From NCBI GenBank assembly GCA_021803885.1, contig JAJZKY010000218.1, positions 1-7,293 on the forward strand: a DNA stretch of 7,293 nt. Direction: 5' to 3'. This DNA comes from Planctomycetota bacterium (GTDB lineage: Bacteria > Planctomycetota > Phycisphaerae > WQYP01 > JAJZKY01). The notes under the pieces were generated by a model. The model ran no database searches. It was not told where the DNA came from and worked only from the letters and a program-made list of their open reading frames with translations. Within the stretch, counting starts at the first letter, position 1. Each line of letters opens with the position of its first letter. Position numbers and translations under genes: made by a program. Positions 1 through 7,062 of the stretch are shown one piece after another.

Positions 1-160
1 CGGCGGGCGCGCTTCCGGGCGATCTCCTTGCTGATCGCCCGTCGATCATTGAGGATGTCGGAAATACGCCCTTGCGCGGCGCAGTCCGCGAGATCCTCAG
101 TTTCCGTTTCTGCTGGTCCATCAAAAAGCGCGCTATCTCCGTGGGCTCTTCCATAGCCTC
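1..160 (-). pseudogene. Degenerate HigA/XRE-type antitoxin fragment, frameshifted and cut by the window edge
   Basis: Read on the minus strand, 160 down to about 110 gives a segment ending in EIARFLMDQQ. After a shift of one frame, 95 down to 1 gives DLADCAAQGRISDILN followed by DRRAISKEIARKRAR. Together these match, from memory of the family, the C-terminal helix-turn-helix of HigA-like antitoxins (EVLRFLMEQHGL.. then DLADCAPQ.RISDILNG.RAISK.IAKRLARR). The two halves are joined by 14 bases (96-109) where the family needs about five codons, so one base seems to be missing. In the first frame a TAG lies upstream at 173-175. Such antitoxins bind DNA and neutralise a HigB-type RNase. No toxin gene is visible here. 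The 3' end of the gene would continue beyond base 1. This could also be a sequencing error in an intact gene, or an XRE regulator unrelated to toxin-antitoxin function. Confidence 0.5.
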
Positions 161-436
161 AAGCACCGCGCCCTAAATAGGCGGGTGATCGCTGAGGTCG
201 TGGCCGAGATACGCGACATCGGATAAAGCCCACGTCGCACAAGACGCTGCAATGATAGTGGCACAGGAAACACCGCGACTTTCGTTTTGGGGTCGACGGA
301 CAATCGGCTTGTATCACTCACACAACGCCGTCTCTGACATCCCAATCCGTGCGCGCCTGCCCAAAAAGCTCAAGCCCTGTCAAACGTCAAGATAGAAGCG
401 GTACAAAAAGAATGCGTAACGGCCGATGGGCTCCAC
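161..436. other. Stretch without a recognisable gene between the antitoxin remnant and the DUF4034-like gene
   Basis: Open frames here are short and none resembles a known family. In the minus frame continuous with the antitoxin fragment, a weakly similar peptide (ending DHPPI before the TAG at 173-175) might be the decayed N-terminal part of that antitoxin, but this match is not reliable. No convincing intrinsic terminator follows the stop of the gene at 437. A run of five T on the minus strand near 404-408 has no good stem before it. Confidence 0.4.
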
Positions 437-2323
437 TTATCCCTGCCGTCCAGCAAGCATGCGGCGCAATTCCTGCTGCTTTGCATAGGCGTCCGGCAGA
501 CTCCCATACCGTAGGGAAGACGTACAGTCTTGCAAAGCGCTTTTTAAGTTTCCAAGCTTCATCTTGTCAAAGCATCGATCGTTATAGGCAATCGCCATAT
601 CATAAGGATCGTCGTACGCCTTTTTGAACAAGTAGGAATATTGGTTCAGGGCGTTCAAACTTGCCTGCCATTTCCCTTCTCGGTCATAGATCACCGCCAC
701 CGCAATACCGGCATAGTCCCGATAGCCGCTTTCAGAGCTTGCCACAAGCCCATAGTCGCGCACGGCCGCATCACTTTTCCCCAAAACATCCTCGATCCGT
801 CCAAGCCAAAAGCGCGTCTGAAGGTTACCGTTAGCCGCCACGATGGCTTTGCATGTCTTAAGTCCGTGCCGATAAAGCTTCAGGCGAAATAACGCCGCGC
901 ATTCCAAAGCGTCAAATCCGGGTCGCGCGCCCTCACCGCCCAAAAGTCGCGCCGCCGCTTTCTCATAGACCACCACCCGACGAAACTTGTGCTTTCTGTT
1001 ATATATCGAGGCGAGATCCGTATAAATGGCCGCCCGCGCTTTATCCTCGCTATAACGGTCCGGAAACCGGGTATTCGAAAGATCGGACAACGCCCTTTTG
1101 TCCAACGTCTCGGCATTAGCCATCTGTCCATGCTCATACCATACGAGCGCCGCCATGCGGTCGATCATGAAATTATTCTTCGTCGTATCACGCGCCACAA
1201 GTTGGGTGTCACTCCCCAACGTCCTGGCCGCCGCTTGTAGGAAGCCCGCCGCCGCATGCCCCCCACCGCTCGTCATGATCATACCCGGCAATATCCGCTC
1301 CAGTTCATCACTCAACGCAAGCGCACTGACCCCTTTAGGACGCCTGAGGGCCGCGTACGCCGCCTTTTTCAGGCCCGGAGTTATCACTCTATGCATGATG
1401 GTCCGGACGCAACGGTTCAGTGGAGAAACGTGCGCCGCGGCACAGACGTCCGAGGAGGCACCCAAAAGCTCCGCATACAGCTGCACGACCAGCATTCTTC
1501 GCGGCGATATAATCGATGTCCCGCCCGCATACTTCGTCACAAATCGGTACATATCTTGAACCGTTCCCAGCCACTTTGGTTGAAGCGTCGAAAGCCGGAT
1601 ACGATACAATGAGTAATATTCAGGAAATGCGTGTATCGCCTCATCAAACACCTGCTTTTGCGTAGCGGCGGCACCGGCGCTTTTTAGAATTTCGAGGTAA
1701 ATACTCCAGGCGTACGGGTCGCGGCGATTGATTTTCAAGGCCTCGCGGGCATCATGGGCCGCTATATTTATGGCAAACCCGAATGTCTGCCGATTATTCG
1801 CGCGCACATCTTCGGCAAAACCATTGCCCCGTATCCACCACCCAAGATTTAAGTAGTAATTGGCGCGCACTAGGTGGGCTAGCGCCGAATCGGGTTTTGC
1901 CAACACCCACGCATTGAGGCGCGAGGCAAACTTGGCATCCCCGGGCGCGGCCAACTCGCTCATGAACGCCGTAAATGGCTGAAACGTCCATGGCCCCATC
2001 CGGCTTTTGCGCAATACGGACTTGATCGCGTCATCCGCCTTTAAAAACTTTCCGGACCGAATCGCATCACGCACCTCTATCGCCTGCGCAAAAGGTGTCG
2101 GCTGTGGCGGTCGCATCGGCGCCAATCGTTTGGCCTGTTCTGCTATGCTGGCATATGCGACCTTTTCTGGACCTTTTATCTGAGACGACAGCTTATGTGG
2201 TGGCGCGCCCAACCAGCCAAACCACCACGCGCAAACCATCAGCAGAGCTCCTGCGACAAGCACGCTCAGCCACCGCCTTCCGGACAGATCTATAAGCCTC
2301 TTTCCCGCCTTGTCTGCGCTCAC
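437..2323 (-). CDS. Membrane-anchored DUF4034-like protein with C-terminal TPR-like repeats
   Basis: The product has 628 residues. Residues 1-17 are basic and polar, and 18-38 form one hydrophobic segment (LSVLVAGALLMVCAWWFGWL) with no lipobox or obvious cleavage site. This predicts an N-terminal inner-membrane anchor with the rest in the periplasm. Roughly residues 84-270 follow the DUF4034 layout: a short helix pair, a PDSALAHLVRANYYLNLGWW stretch, a G-N-G-F-A-E-D motif, an ALKINRRDPYAW helix, and an 'LQPKWLGT' turn. From about 415 to 620, helix pairs resemble TPRs (DLASIYNRKHKFRRVVVYEKAA; DNA-encoded pattern repeats near RDYAGIAVAVIYDREGKW and YNDRCFDKMKLGNLKSALQD). TPR proteins usually act as protein-binding scaffolds; no enzyme motif is seen. 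The start is GTG (2321-2323), with AAGG on the minus strand at 2331-2334, seven bases upstream. It appears to stand alone. The specific function is unknown. Confidence 0.85.
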   Translation of the reverse strand: MSADKAGKRLIDLSGRRWLSVLVAGALLMVCAWWFGWLGAPPHKLSSQIKGPEKVAYASIAEQAKRLAPMRPPQPTPFAQAIEVRDAIRSGKFLKADDAIKSVLRKSRMGPWTFQPFTAFMSELAAPGDAKFASRLNAWVLAKPDSALAHLVRANYYLNLGWWIRGNGFAEDVRANNRQTFGFAINIAAHDAREALKINRRDPYAWSIYLEILKSAGAAATQKQVFDEAIHAFPEYYSLYRIRLSTLQPKWLGTVQDMYRFVTKYAGGTSIISPRRMLVVQLYAELLGASSDVCAAAHVSPLNRCVRTIMHRVITPGLKKAAYAALRRPKGVSALALSDELERILPGMIMTSGGGHAAAGFLQAAARTLGSDTQLVARDTTKNNFMIDRMAALVWYEHGQMANAETLDKRALSDLSNTRFPDRYSEDKARAAIYTDLASIYNRKHKFRRVVVYEKAAARLLGGEGARPGFDALECAALFRLKLYRHGLKTCKAIVAANGNLQTRFWLGRIEDVLGKSDAAVRDYGLVASSESGYRDYAGIAVAVIYDREGKWQASLNALNQYSYLFKKAYDDPYDMAIAYNDRCFDKMKLGNLKSALQDCTSSLRYGSLPDAYAKQQELRRMLAGRQG

Positions 2324-2330
2324 TATTTTA

Positions 2331-2334
2331 CCTT
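2331..2334 (-). promoter_or_regulatory. Ribosome binding site supporting a GTG start
   Basis: AAGG on the minus strand lies seven bases before the GTG at 2323. It supports this non-ATG start for the DUF4034-like gene. The signal peptide-like hydrophobic segment begins shortly after, which fits a true N-terminus. Confidence 0.6.
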
Positions 2335-2385
2335 GTGATATCGTCCGACGTGATCCATAGACGCCGCTACGAGAGCGCGCCCGCC

Positions 2386-2391
2386 ATTATC
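2386..2391 (-). promoter_or_regulatory. Possible -10 box for the DUF4034-like gene
   Basis: The minus strand reads GATAAT here, one base from the sigma-70 consensus, about 60 bases before the GTG start. A -35 box is not clear: TTAATC lies about 19 bases upstream and is a poor match. Treat this as a weak prediction. Confidence 0.2.
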
Positions 2392-2550
2392 CGCCACGCG
2401 TATCTATGCGGATTAAGGGACTTTCGCTGCCCATTTTTTAATCGACTTGCCACACGTCACGCCCTTTACTTTCGTGGATGTCCAGAAGTGGCGACCCAAA
2501 ACGGCGGCAATAACCGATGAGGGGCATTCACCGCAATTTCTCGTGCCTAT

Positions 2551-2578
2551 TTGATATTAGTCATTTATTGGCTATCGT
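2551..2578 (+). promoter_or_regulatory. Possible sigma-70-like promoter on the plus strand
   Basis: TTGATA (2551-2556; five of six consensus -35 bases) and TATCGT (2573-2578; four of six -10 bases) are separated by 16 bases. Transcription would start near 2585 and run into a spacer with no good gene, towards the terminator-like site near 2857-2881. AT-rich sequence makes such matches common, so confidence is low. Confidence 0.25.
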
Positions 2579-2856
2579 CGGTTCTGCAAAAAGACTATAG
2601 CAGGCCGTTTATGGTATCGCGATAAAAGCCGGCATTACCGCGGTCCGTTTTTGTAAAAGCCTTTTTTAATAGTGTTTATCTTATGAAGTCCGGGCAATAA
2701 CAGGGCATCTGCCGGAGCGTACGCGTTTGTTCGCCCAGGTCCGTAGAATGTATTTGAGGTGATGGCATTCACAGGATACGGCGCGCCTATATGTATGGGC
2801 CGTTTATGAGGACGACAACGCAATGATCATGCGGCTTAAGAAAACGGGTTGGTTGT

Positions 2857-2881
2857 AAAACACCTCGGTGCGGGTTTTTTT
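2857..2881 (+). terminator. Candidate intrinsic terminator, plus strand
   Basis: AAAAC (2857-2861) can pair with GTTTT (2874-2878), and CC (2863-2864) with GG (2872-2873) around a seven-base loop, with one bulged A. A run of seven T (2875-2881) overlaps and follows the stem. The stem is weak and partly made of the T run itself. No plus-strand gene ends just before it, so it would serve only a small transcript. Confidence 0.3.
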
Positions 2882-3081
2882 CTGGGGCTAGGCCTGGCAA
2901 GAGGATTGGGGCCGTATGGCCGATCGAGTTAAGGCTTTGGCGAAACAGTACCAAAAGCAACACCCCGGGGCCTTGGAGAGCGCCACGGGGCTGTCATGTG
3001 AGTTGCCAAACCGCCGATGGGACAATACCGCCCGGCGGCGCGGATATCAGACCGTGGCGGGCACGGTTCCTTTAAGACACG

Positions 3082-3106
3082 GGGTCCCGGCAGGCCGCCG
3101 GGACCC
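3082..3106 (-). terminator. Perfect 10-bp GC-rich hairpin just after the beta-helix gene
   Basis: GGGTCCCGGC (3082-3091) and its exact reverse complement GCCGGGACCC (3097-3106) flank a five-base loop. The hairpin begins six bases past the TGA of the minus-strand lipoprotein gene. Position and strength suggest a transcription terminator or an mRNA 3'-end stabiliser. The bases that follow on the minus strand (CGTGTCTTAAAG) are not a proper T run, so classical intrinsic termination is uncertain. Confidence 0.55.
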
Positions 3107-3112
3107 ATTGGA

Positions 3113-4615
3113 TCACGAGACCGACTGATAGGCGCCCATATCATAGGAGCCGGTGGACGGCCGCGACACGCCATTGATATCGTGAGTCACGGAAGGCAAC
3201 ACGACACCGGCGTTTATGGCGGGACTCGCCGGGCTTAAAGAGAGCACGGTATTCCCGGTGATGGACGGCATCACGGTCCCCATCGGCGTGATATTGGCAT
3301 ACAGGGGGTTTGCGACGATACTGTTTAACTCCAAGCCGGTCGTCTGTTGCCATGTATTAAACGGCATGTTGTAGATGTTTTTATCGTCCCACTCGAATGT
3401 CACACCTGCCGGGTCATAATACATATTGTGGTTTATGTGCAAGGTGGCATAGTTTGTCATGGCATGAGGGGCGATGACGACCATCGGCAGGGATGAGGAA
3501 TCCTCTACGATATTGTTGCGTATGTAGACATTTGTGCCGGCCTGCTGAAGCGCCGATTCGTTGGATAGGAAAATCGCGCCGTGGTGGACGATAGCCGCGT
3601 TGTAACACGAATTATTGTAGATTTCCGCATCGTATGAGGAAGACTCGGCCAAGCAGGCGCTTTGGTCATTTGTGATCACGTTATTTTTGATGATGCTATT
3701 GTACGACTCGTACGTCTCCCCTGGCTGCAGGAATTGGACGCCCGTGGATTGGCCCAACATGATCCCACGGCTTCCGATGTTGTTCAGCGTGTTGTCCGCG
3801 AACGTAATGTCCGTCGCGTTACCCTTACAGTAAAGACCTATGTCCGATATGTTGTACACGTTGTTGTGCGCGACAAGGACGTTGACAGAGCCCACCATGT
3901 CCACTGCCTTTGTCACATAGGCCTGCGCGGAGGCATGATTATTGTCGTGGAGCTCATTGCCCCATATGACGATATTGTGCGCGGTGCTGACCAACTTTAC
4001 GATCGAGTAGTCGGTGTAATAGATGTTGTTGTTGACTATTTTGACATCTGGCGTGTCTATCTGAACACCGTACTGAAGGGCGCTGGGAAGCGTAAATCCT
4101 TTGACTTCCCAATAGCTCGGCGCGTTGGTGGCGTTGGTGAAGAAAAGATTGTTCATGGCCGACCCGCCATCTATGGTCACCGCCTCATTTTGGTACGGCT
4201 CCATGACGATCCAGGCGCTGGCCGTCCCCGGATTGCTTATGGTGATACCTCCGGCATATGTGCCACCCATGACTTCTATGGTGCCGCCGGGGCGGACCAT
4301 GTCGACCGCCTGTTGTATCGTTTGCAAAGGAGTCTCAGGCGTGAGGCCGTTATTGCTGTTGGAGCCCGTCGTCGAGACATAAAGGGTCGGGCCGGTCCCG
4401 GCACCCGGCGTCTCTAAGGCCTGGCTCATGGAGATGGTGCTGCCGGTGATGGGTGTCGTGGCGCTGGTGGTCGTCGGTGCGCCGTTTTGAGAGACCTGGG
4501 CGCCGGGACTTGCCGACGTCCCGGAGCCACCGCTCACGCATGCCGACAAGGTGGCGGCGATAACAAGCGATAAGGCCGATTTTTTGAACAAGTGCGTAGG
4601 GTATGCCGGCTTCAC
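3113..4615 (-). CDS. Lipoprotein with right-handed parallel beta-helix and choice-of-anchor Q-like C-terminus
   Basis: The product has 500 residues. Residues 1-26 form a lipoprotein signal peptide: KK at 11-12, a hydrophobic core, and the lipobox LSAC with Cys26 as the lipidated residue. Val at +2 is not an inner-membrane retention signal, so outer-membrane sorting is likely. Residues 27-75 are a Ser/Thr/Gly/Ala-rich linker. About 78-121 (LYVSTTGSNSNNGLTPETPL, then Q-T-I-Q-Q-A and GGTIEVMGGTY) is the typical first coil of DUF1565/pectate-lyase-like beta-helices. Successive coils show the Asn ladder (KIVNNN, VAHNNV, FADNTL, IKNNVI, IYNNS, YIRNNI). The last 40 residues (SPASPAINAG, then GSYDMGAYQ) match the choice-of-anchor Q pattern. 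Such folds often bind or cut polysaccharides, but I cannot identify catalytic residues, so enzymatic activity is unproven. The GTG at 4615 is preferred over an in-frame GTG at 4636 because AGGAG lies seven bases before it. Confidence 0.88.
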   Translation of the reverse strand: MKPAYPTHLFKKSALSLVIAATLSACVSGGSGTSASPGAQVSQNGAPTTTSATTPITGSTISMSQALETPGAGTGPTLYVSTTGSNSNNGLTPETPLQTIQQAVDMVRPGGTIEVMGGTYAGGITISNPGTASAWIVMEPYQNEAVTIDGGSAMNNLFFTNATNAPSYWEVKGFTLPSALQYGVQIDTPDVKIVNNNIYYTDYSIVKLVSTAHNIVIWGNELHDNNHASAQAYVTKAVDMVGSVNVLVAHNNVYNISDIGLYCKGNATDITFADNTLNNIGSRGIMLGQSTGVQFLQPGETYESYNSIIKNNVITNDQSACLAESSSYDAEIYNNSCYNAAIVHHGAIFLSNESALQQAGTNVYIRNNIVEDSSSLPMVVIAPHAMTNYATLHINHNMYYDPAGVTFEWDDKNIYNMPFNTWQQTTGLELNSIVANPLYANITPMGTVMPSITGNTVLSLSPASPAINAGVVLPSVTHDINGVSRPSTGSYDMGAYQSVS

Positions 4616-4622
4616 GTTTAAT

Positions 4623-4629
4623 CTCCTTT
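4623..4629 (-). promoter_or_regulatory. Ribosome binding site that decides the lipoprotein start
   Basis: The minus strand reads AAAGGAG here, followed by seven bases and GTG at 4615-4613. The longer reading from GTG at 4636 would place this strong site inside the coding region and add seven residues before the signal peptide. The shorter start is therefore chosen. Confidence 0.8.
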
Positions 4630-5445
4630 GAGACACCGCGGTCTACGGCGGCCTGCATTGACCGAGTCGATGCGATAGGTTTGGGTGTGCATATCTGACA
4701 TGGCGTGCGCATGGTGCAAGGAGGCGAGATTGCGGCAAAGTCGTTTCTGATAAAGGCACAACCATGCAGGATGGATGGAAGGCCGCGATCCATTCGGGAG
4801 GATGAGCGGTTCGTAGCGGACTCATGCGTAAGACTGTGGCGCGCCGGTCGTTTTTTGCACGGTCTTTCGCCGGGCCGCCTTGCGCCGATGCCAAGTAGAA
4901 GGCCACGTGCGGGGCTTTCTTCCTGTCGCGGGCAACGAGCCGCCTTTCAAACACGCGCCTTTTGGCAGGCGCAGTAGAGCAAAGAAAGATTTCGGGGCGC
5001 CCTTTGGGGCTCACGCTTGGTAGCGCATGGCGCAACGCGAAAAGGCGTTCCTTCCTGGTGGCGCCTGATCATGGCCCTTGCCACACAAAGCGTCTTGTCG
5101 CCAAAGAGAAACCTTTGTGCGCTCAAAATCCAATCAGAAAGAATTTCTGGAGGTTCGCGGCCGGTACCGGGATTCACCCGGGGTCTCCGGGCTTTCCTGG
5201 CGCATCCTCGGGCGCGGTGCGCGCTGAGCCGTAAGCCGTCAAGGCGCTCATGCGGTCTTTTTCTGAGGGCGATGACAAAGCTTATGGTCGCGTGCGCGGA
5301 TTGCGGGGGCGGGCGCCGGCAAAGGGCACAGCAAGCGTGATGCGGCGCGATCGGCATGACCTCGCGCCCATGGGCGGAAGGTAGGTCCCGACCGGTCGCC
5401 TGATGTGTTACCCTCACGACTTGTGCCTGGAAGGATATCATCGAC
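4630..5445. other. Large divergent intergenic region without a credible gene
   Basis: Several long open frames cross this stretch in both directions, but they overlap each other, resemble no family I recognise, and are rich in Arg, Pro and Cys as expected of chance frames in GC-rich DNA. It must contain the promoters of the lipoprotein gene (minus) and the GMC gene (plus), but I see no convincing -35/-10 pair for either. Small inverted repeats occur: ATGGAT/ATCCAT (4771-4793), CTTTCTT/AAGAAAG (4915-4988), GCGCC/GGCGC (about 4955-4973), AACGC/GCGTT (about 5034-5049), and CAAAG/CTTTG (about 5102-5117). The part near 4880-5110 may be a dispersed intergenic repeat or a decayed gene, but this cannot be shown from one copy. 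Confidence 0.5.
5365..5398. promoter_or_regulatory. Two short palindromes upstream of the GMC gene
   Basis: CGCCCATGGGCG (5365-5376) and CGACCGGTCG (5389-5398) are perfect palindromes whose centres are 23 bases apart, 50-80 bases before the GMC start. They could be operator half-sites, but they differ from one another, and GC-rich DNA yields such palindromes by chance. Confidence 0.2.
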
Positions 5446-7017
5446 ATGGCGATGCACGACCATTACGATCTTATCGTCATAGGCAGCGGCCCGGGAGGCG
5501 GCTCGGTGGCCCATGAGGCGGCATCGCGCGGGAAACGCGTCTTGTTGCTGGAACGGGGCGACTATCTCAAGCGTTCTCCGGAAAACTGGGACGCCAAGGC
5601 GGTTTTCGTTGAGGCGAAATATCAGGCCAAGGAGACCTGGTACGGGGCCGATGGCCGTACCTTCCATCCGGGTCTGCATTATTTCGTGGGCGGCAACTCG
5701 AAGGTCTACGGCGCGGCCTTGTTTCGTCTGCGCGAACGCGATTTCGAGGAGATCTCCTACCCTGACGGCGTGTCGCCGGCCTGGCCCTTGCCCTATTCGG
5801 CCTTCGAACCCTATTACACCCGCGCCGAGCGGCTCTTTCATGTCCATGGCGCGCGTGGCGAGGACCCCAACGAGCCGCCGGCCACCGGCCCCTACCCCTT
5901 TGCGCCCGTCGCACACGAGCCACAGATCGCGGCCCTCGCGGACGATTTGCGCCGAGCGGGCGTCCATCCCTTTCATCTCCCGCTTGGCATCCTGCTGGAC
6001 GAAAAAGACGGAGTGGTCTCCCCTACGAGTCCCTGCATACGCTGCGCGGCCTTCGACGGGTTTCCCTGTCCGACCAACGGCAAGGCCGACGCCCAGGTGA
6101 TGTGCGTCGACCCCGCCCTGGCGGCCTATCCGGATCATCTGACGCTTCTCACCGGCGCTTATGTGTCGCGGCTCGAGACCGATGCCTCCGGGCGCACGAT
6201 CACGAAGGTGCAGGTCACCCGCGAAGGGCGGCGCGAGGACTATAGCGCCGATATCGTCGTCGTCGCCTGCGGCGCGCTGTCGAGCGCCCTATTGTTCCTG
6301 CGCTCGGCGAATGCCCGTCACCCAAAGGGTCTGGCCAATGGTTCGGGACAAGTGGGACGCAACTACCTGCGCCACAATCAGTCGGTGCTCATGGCCCTCT
6401 TGCGCCACCCCAACCCTACCGTCTTTCAAAAGACGCTTGCCGTGAGCGACTTTTATTTGCGCGGTCCCGATCAAGACTACCCGCTTGGCCTCATCCAGCT
6501 GCTTGCCAAGACCCACTCAGCTCAGGTCCAAGGCGAGGTCCTTCCGGACTGGCTCGATTGGCTGCCGTCGGCGCCCTTTCAGGCGCTTGCCGACCGCAGC
6601 TTGAGCTTCTGGCTGTCGAGCGAAGACCTGCCACGCCCGGAAAATCGCATATTCTATGACGGCGAGCGCACGGTATTGGATCTTACCCAAAACAATATGG
6701 AGGCCCATCACGGCCTGCGCCGGCAGCTAAAGCGACTCCTCGGGTCCATCGATGTCCATCCGCGGCTTATGGAGCGCAGCCTCTATCTTACAAAAGACAT
6801 CCCGATGGCCGGCACCGCGCACCAAGCGGGAACCTTGCGCTTCGGGACCGACCCCGCGACCTCGGTCCTCGACGTCGACTGCAAAACCCACGAGATCGAC
6901 AACCTGTATGTCGCCGACGCGAGCTTTTTTCCGTCCATAGGCGCCGTCAATCCGACGCTTACGATAATCGCCAACGCCCTGCGCGTGGCCGATTGCATCC
7001 TTGCGCGGCTGGGCTAA
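5446..7017 (+). CDS. GMC-family FAD-dependent oxidoreductase
   Basis: The product has 523 residues, a usual length for the glucose-methanol-choline family, whose members oxidise alcohols or sugars using FAD. DLIVIGSGPGGGSVAHEAAS carries the GxGxxG dinucleotide fold (Gly13, Gly15, Gly18), and Glu36 ends the second strand, where it usually binds the FAD ribose. FVGGNSKVYGAALFRLR near residues 84-100 corresponds to the first GMC signature region. The C-terminus (GTAHQAGTLRFGTDP, then NLYVADASFFP and AVNPTLT) supplies the expected catalytic pair, His459 and Asn502. Residues 197-220 hold four cysteines (C-x2-C-x7-C-x11-C). There is no signal peptide or twin-arginine motif, so the protein is probably cytoplasmic or held at the membrane by a partner. 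The start is ATG at 5446, with GGAAGGA at 5429-5435; the ATG at 5452 is a less likely alternative. The substrate cannot be told from sequence. Confidence 0.93.
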   Translation: MAMHDHYDLIVIGSGPGGGSVAHEAASRGKRVLLLERGDYLKRSPENWDAKAVFVEAKYQAKETWYGADGRTFHPGLHYFVGGNSKVYGAALFRLRERDFEEISYPDGVSPAWPLPYSAFEPYYTRAERLFHVHGARGEDPNEPPATGPYPFAPVAHEPQIAALADDLRRAGVHPFHLPLGILLDEKDGVVSPTSPCIRCAAFDGFPCPTNGKADAQVMCVDPALAAYPDHLTLLTGAYVSRLETDASGRTITKVQVTREGRREDYSADIVVVACGALSSALLFLRSANARHPKGLANGSGQVGRNYLRHNQSVLMALLRHPNPTVFQKTLAVSDFYLRGPDQDYPLGLIQLLAKTHSAQVQGEVLPDWLDWLPSAPFQALADRSLSFWLSSEDLPRPENRIFYDGERTVLDLTQNNMEAHHGLRRQLKRLLGSIDVHPRLMERSLYLTKDIPMAGTAHQAGTLRFGTDPATSVLDVDCKTHEIDNLYVADASFFPSIGAVNPTLTIIANALRVADCILARLG

Positions 7018-7025
7018 CCACATGC

Positions 7026-7037
7026 CTTGCGCGCAAG
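7026..7037. other. Palindrome in the GMC-DoxX gap
   Basis: CTTGCGCGCAAG is a perfect 12-base palindrome eight bases after the GMC stop. It has no T run, so it is not a convincing terminator. It might be a small processing stem, a regulator site, or chance. Confidence 0.25.
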
Positions 7038-7051
7038 CCGCACGATGTGTC

Positions 7052-7057
7052 AGGAGG
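7052..7057 (+). promoter_or_regulatory. Strong ribosome binding site of the DoxX-family gene
   Basis: AGGAGG lies five bases before the ATG at 7063 and fixes the start of the partial gene. Confidence 0.8.
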
Positions 7058-7062
7058 CGCCC

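Larger units (their letters stand above)
2324..3112. other. 789-base gene-poor spacer between the two minus-strand genes
   Basis: No open frame here looks like a real protein. The longest candidates (plus 2335-2520, minus 2635-2823, plus 2916-3128) use GTG or TTG starts without ribosome binding sites, or overlap the next gene, and resemble no family I know. About 2540-2860 is visibly richer in A and T than the flanks. The spacer should contain the promoter of the gene ending at 437 and the end of the transcript from the beta-helix gene. It also holds the plus-strand promoter-like and terminator-like sites listed separately. Confidence 0.6.

Noticed and set aside
2603..2808. Direct repeat GGCCGTTTATG at 2603-2613 and 2798-2808
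   Set aside because: Several 11-base repeats are expected by chance in a window of this size, and no flanking structure accompanies these copies.
2916..3128. 70-codon plus-strand frame beginning MADRVKALAKQYQKQHPG
   Set aside because: The first residues look protein-like and GAGG lies 11 bases upstream, but the rest runs through the GC hairpin and into the end of the beta-helix gene, with no family match.
3662..4417. 251-codon open frame on the plus strand
   Set aside because: It lies fully antisense to the well-supported beta-helix lipoprotein gene, its protein is rich in Val, Arg and Asp in a pattern expected from the complement, and it resembles no family.
611..4596. Shared TTTTTTGAACAAGT-like string in both minus-strand genes
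   Set aside because: Both copies are in coding sequence and simply encode the peptide LFKK; no longer similarity surrounds them.
4947..5447. 166-codon minus-strand frame in the divergent spacer
   Set aside because: No ribosome binding site or family resemblance, Arg/Pro/Cys-rich composition, and it competes with open frames on the plus strand over the same bases.
5248..6138. 296-codon open frame on the minus strand
   Set aside because: It is antisense to the 5' half of the GMC gene, whose FAD motifs are unmistakable; the frame is a GC-rich shadow.
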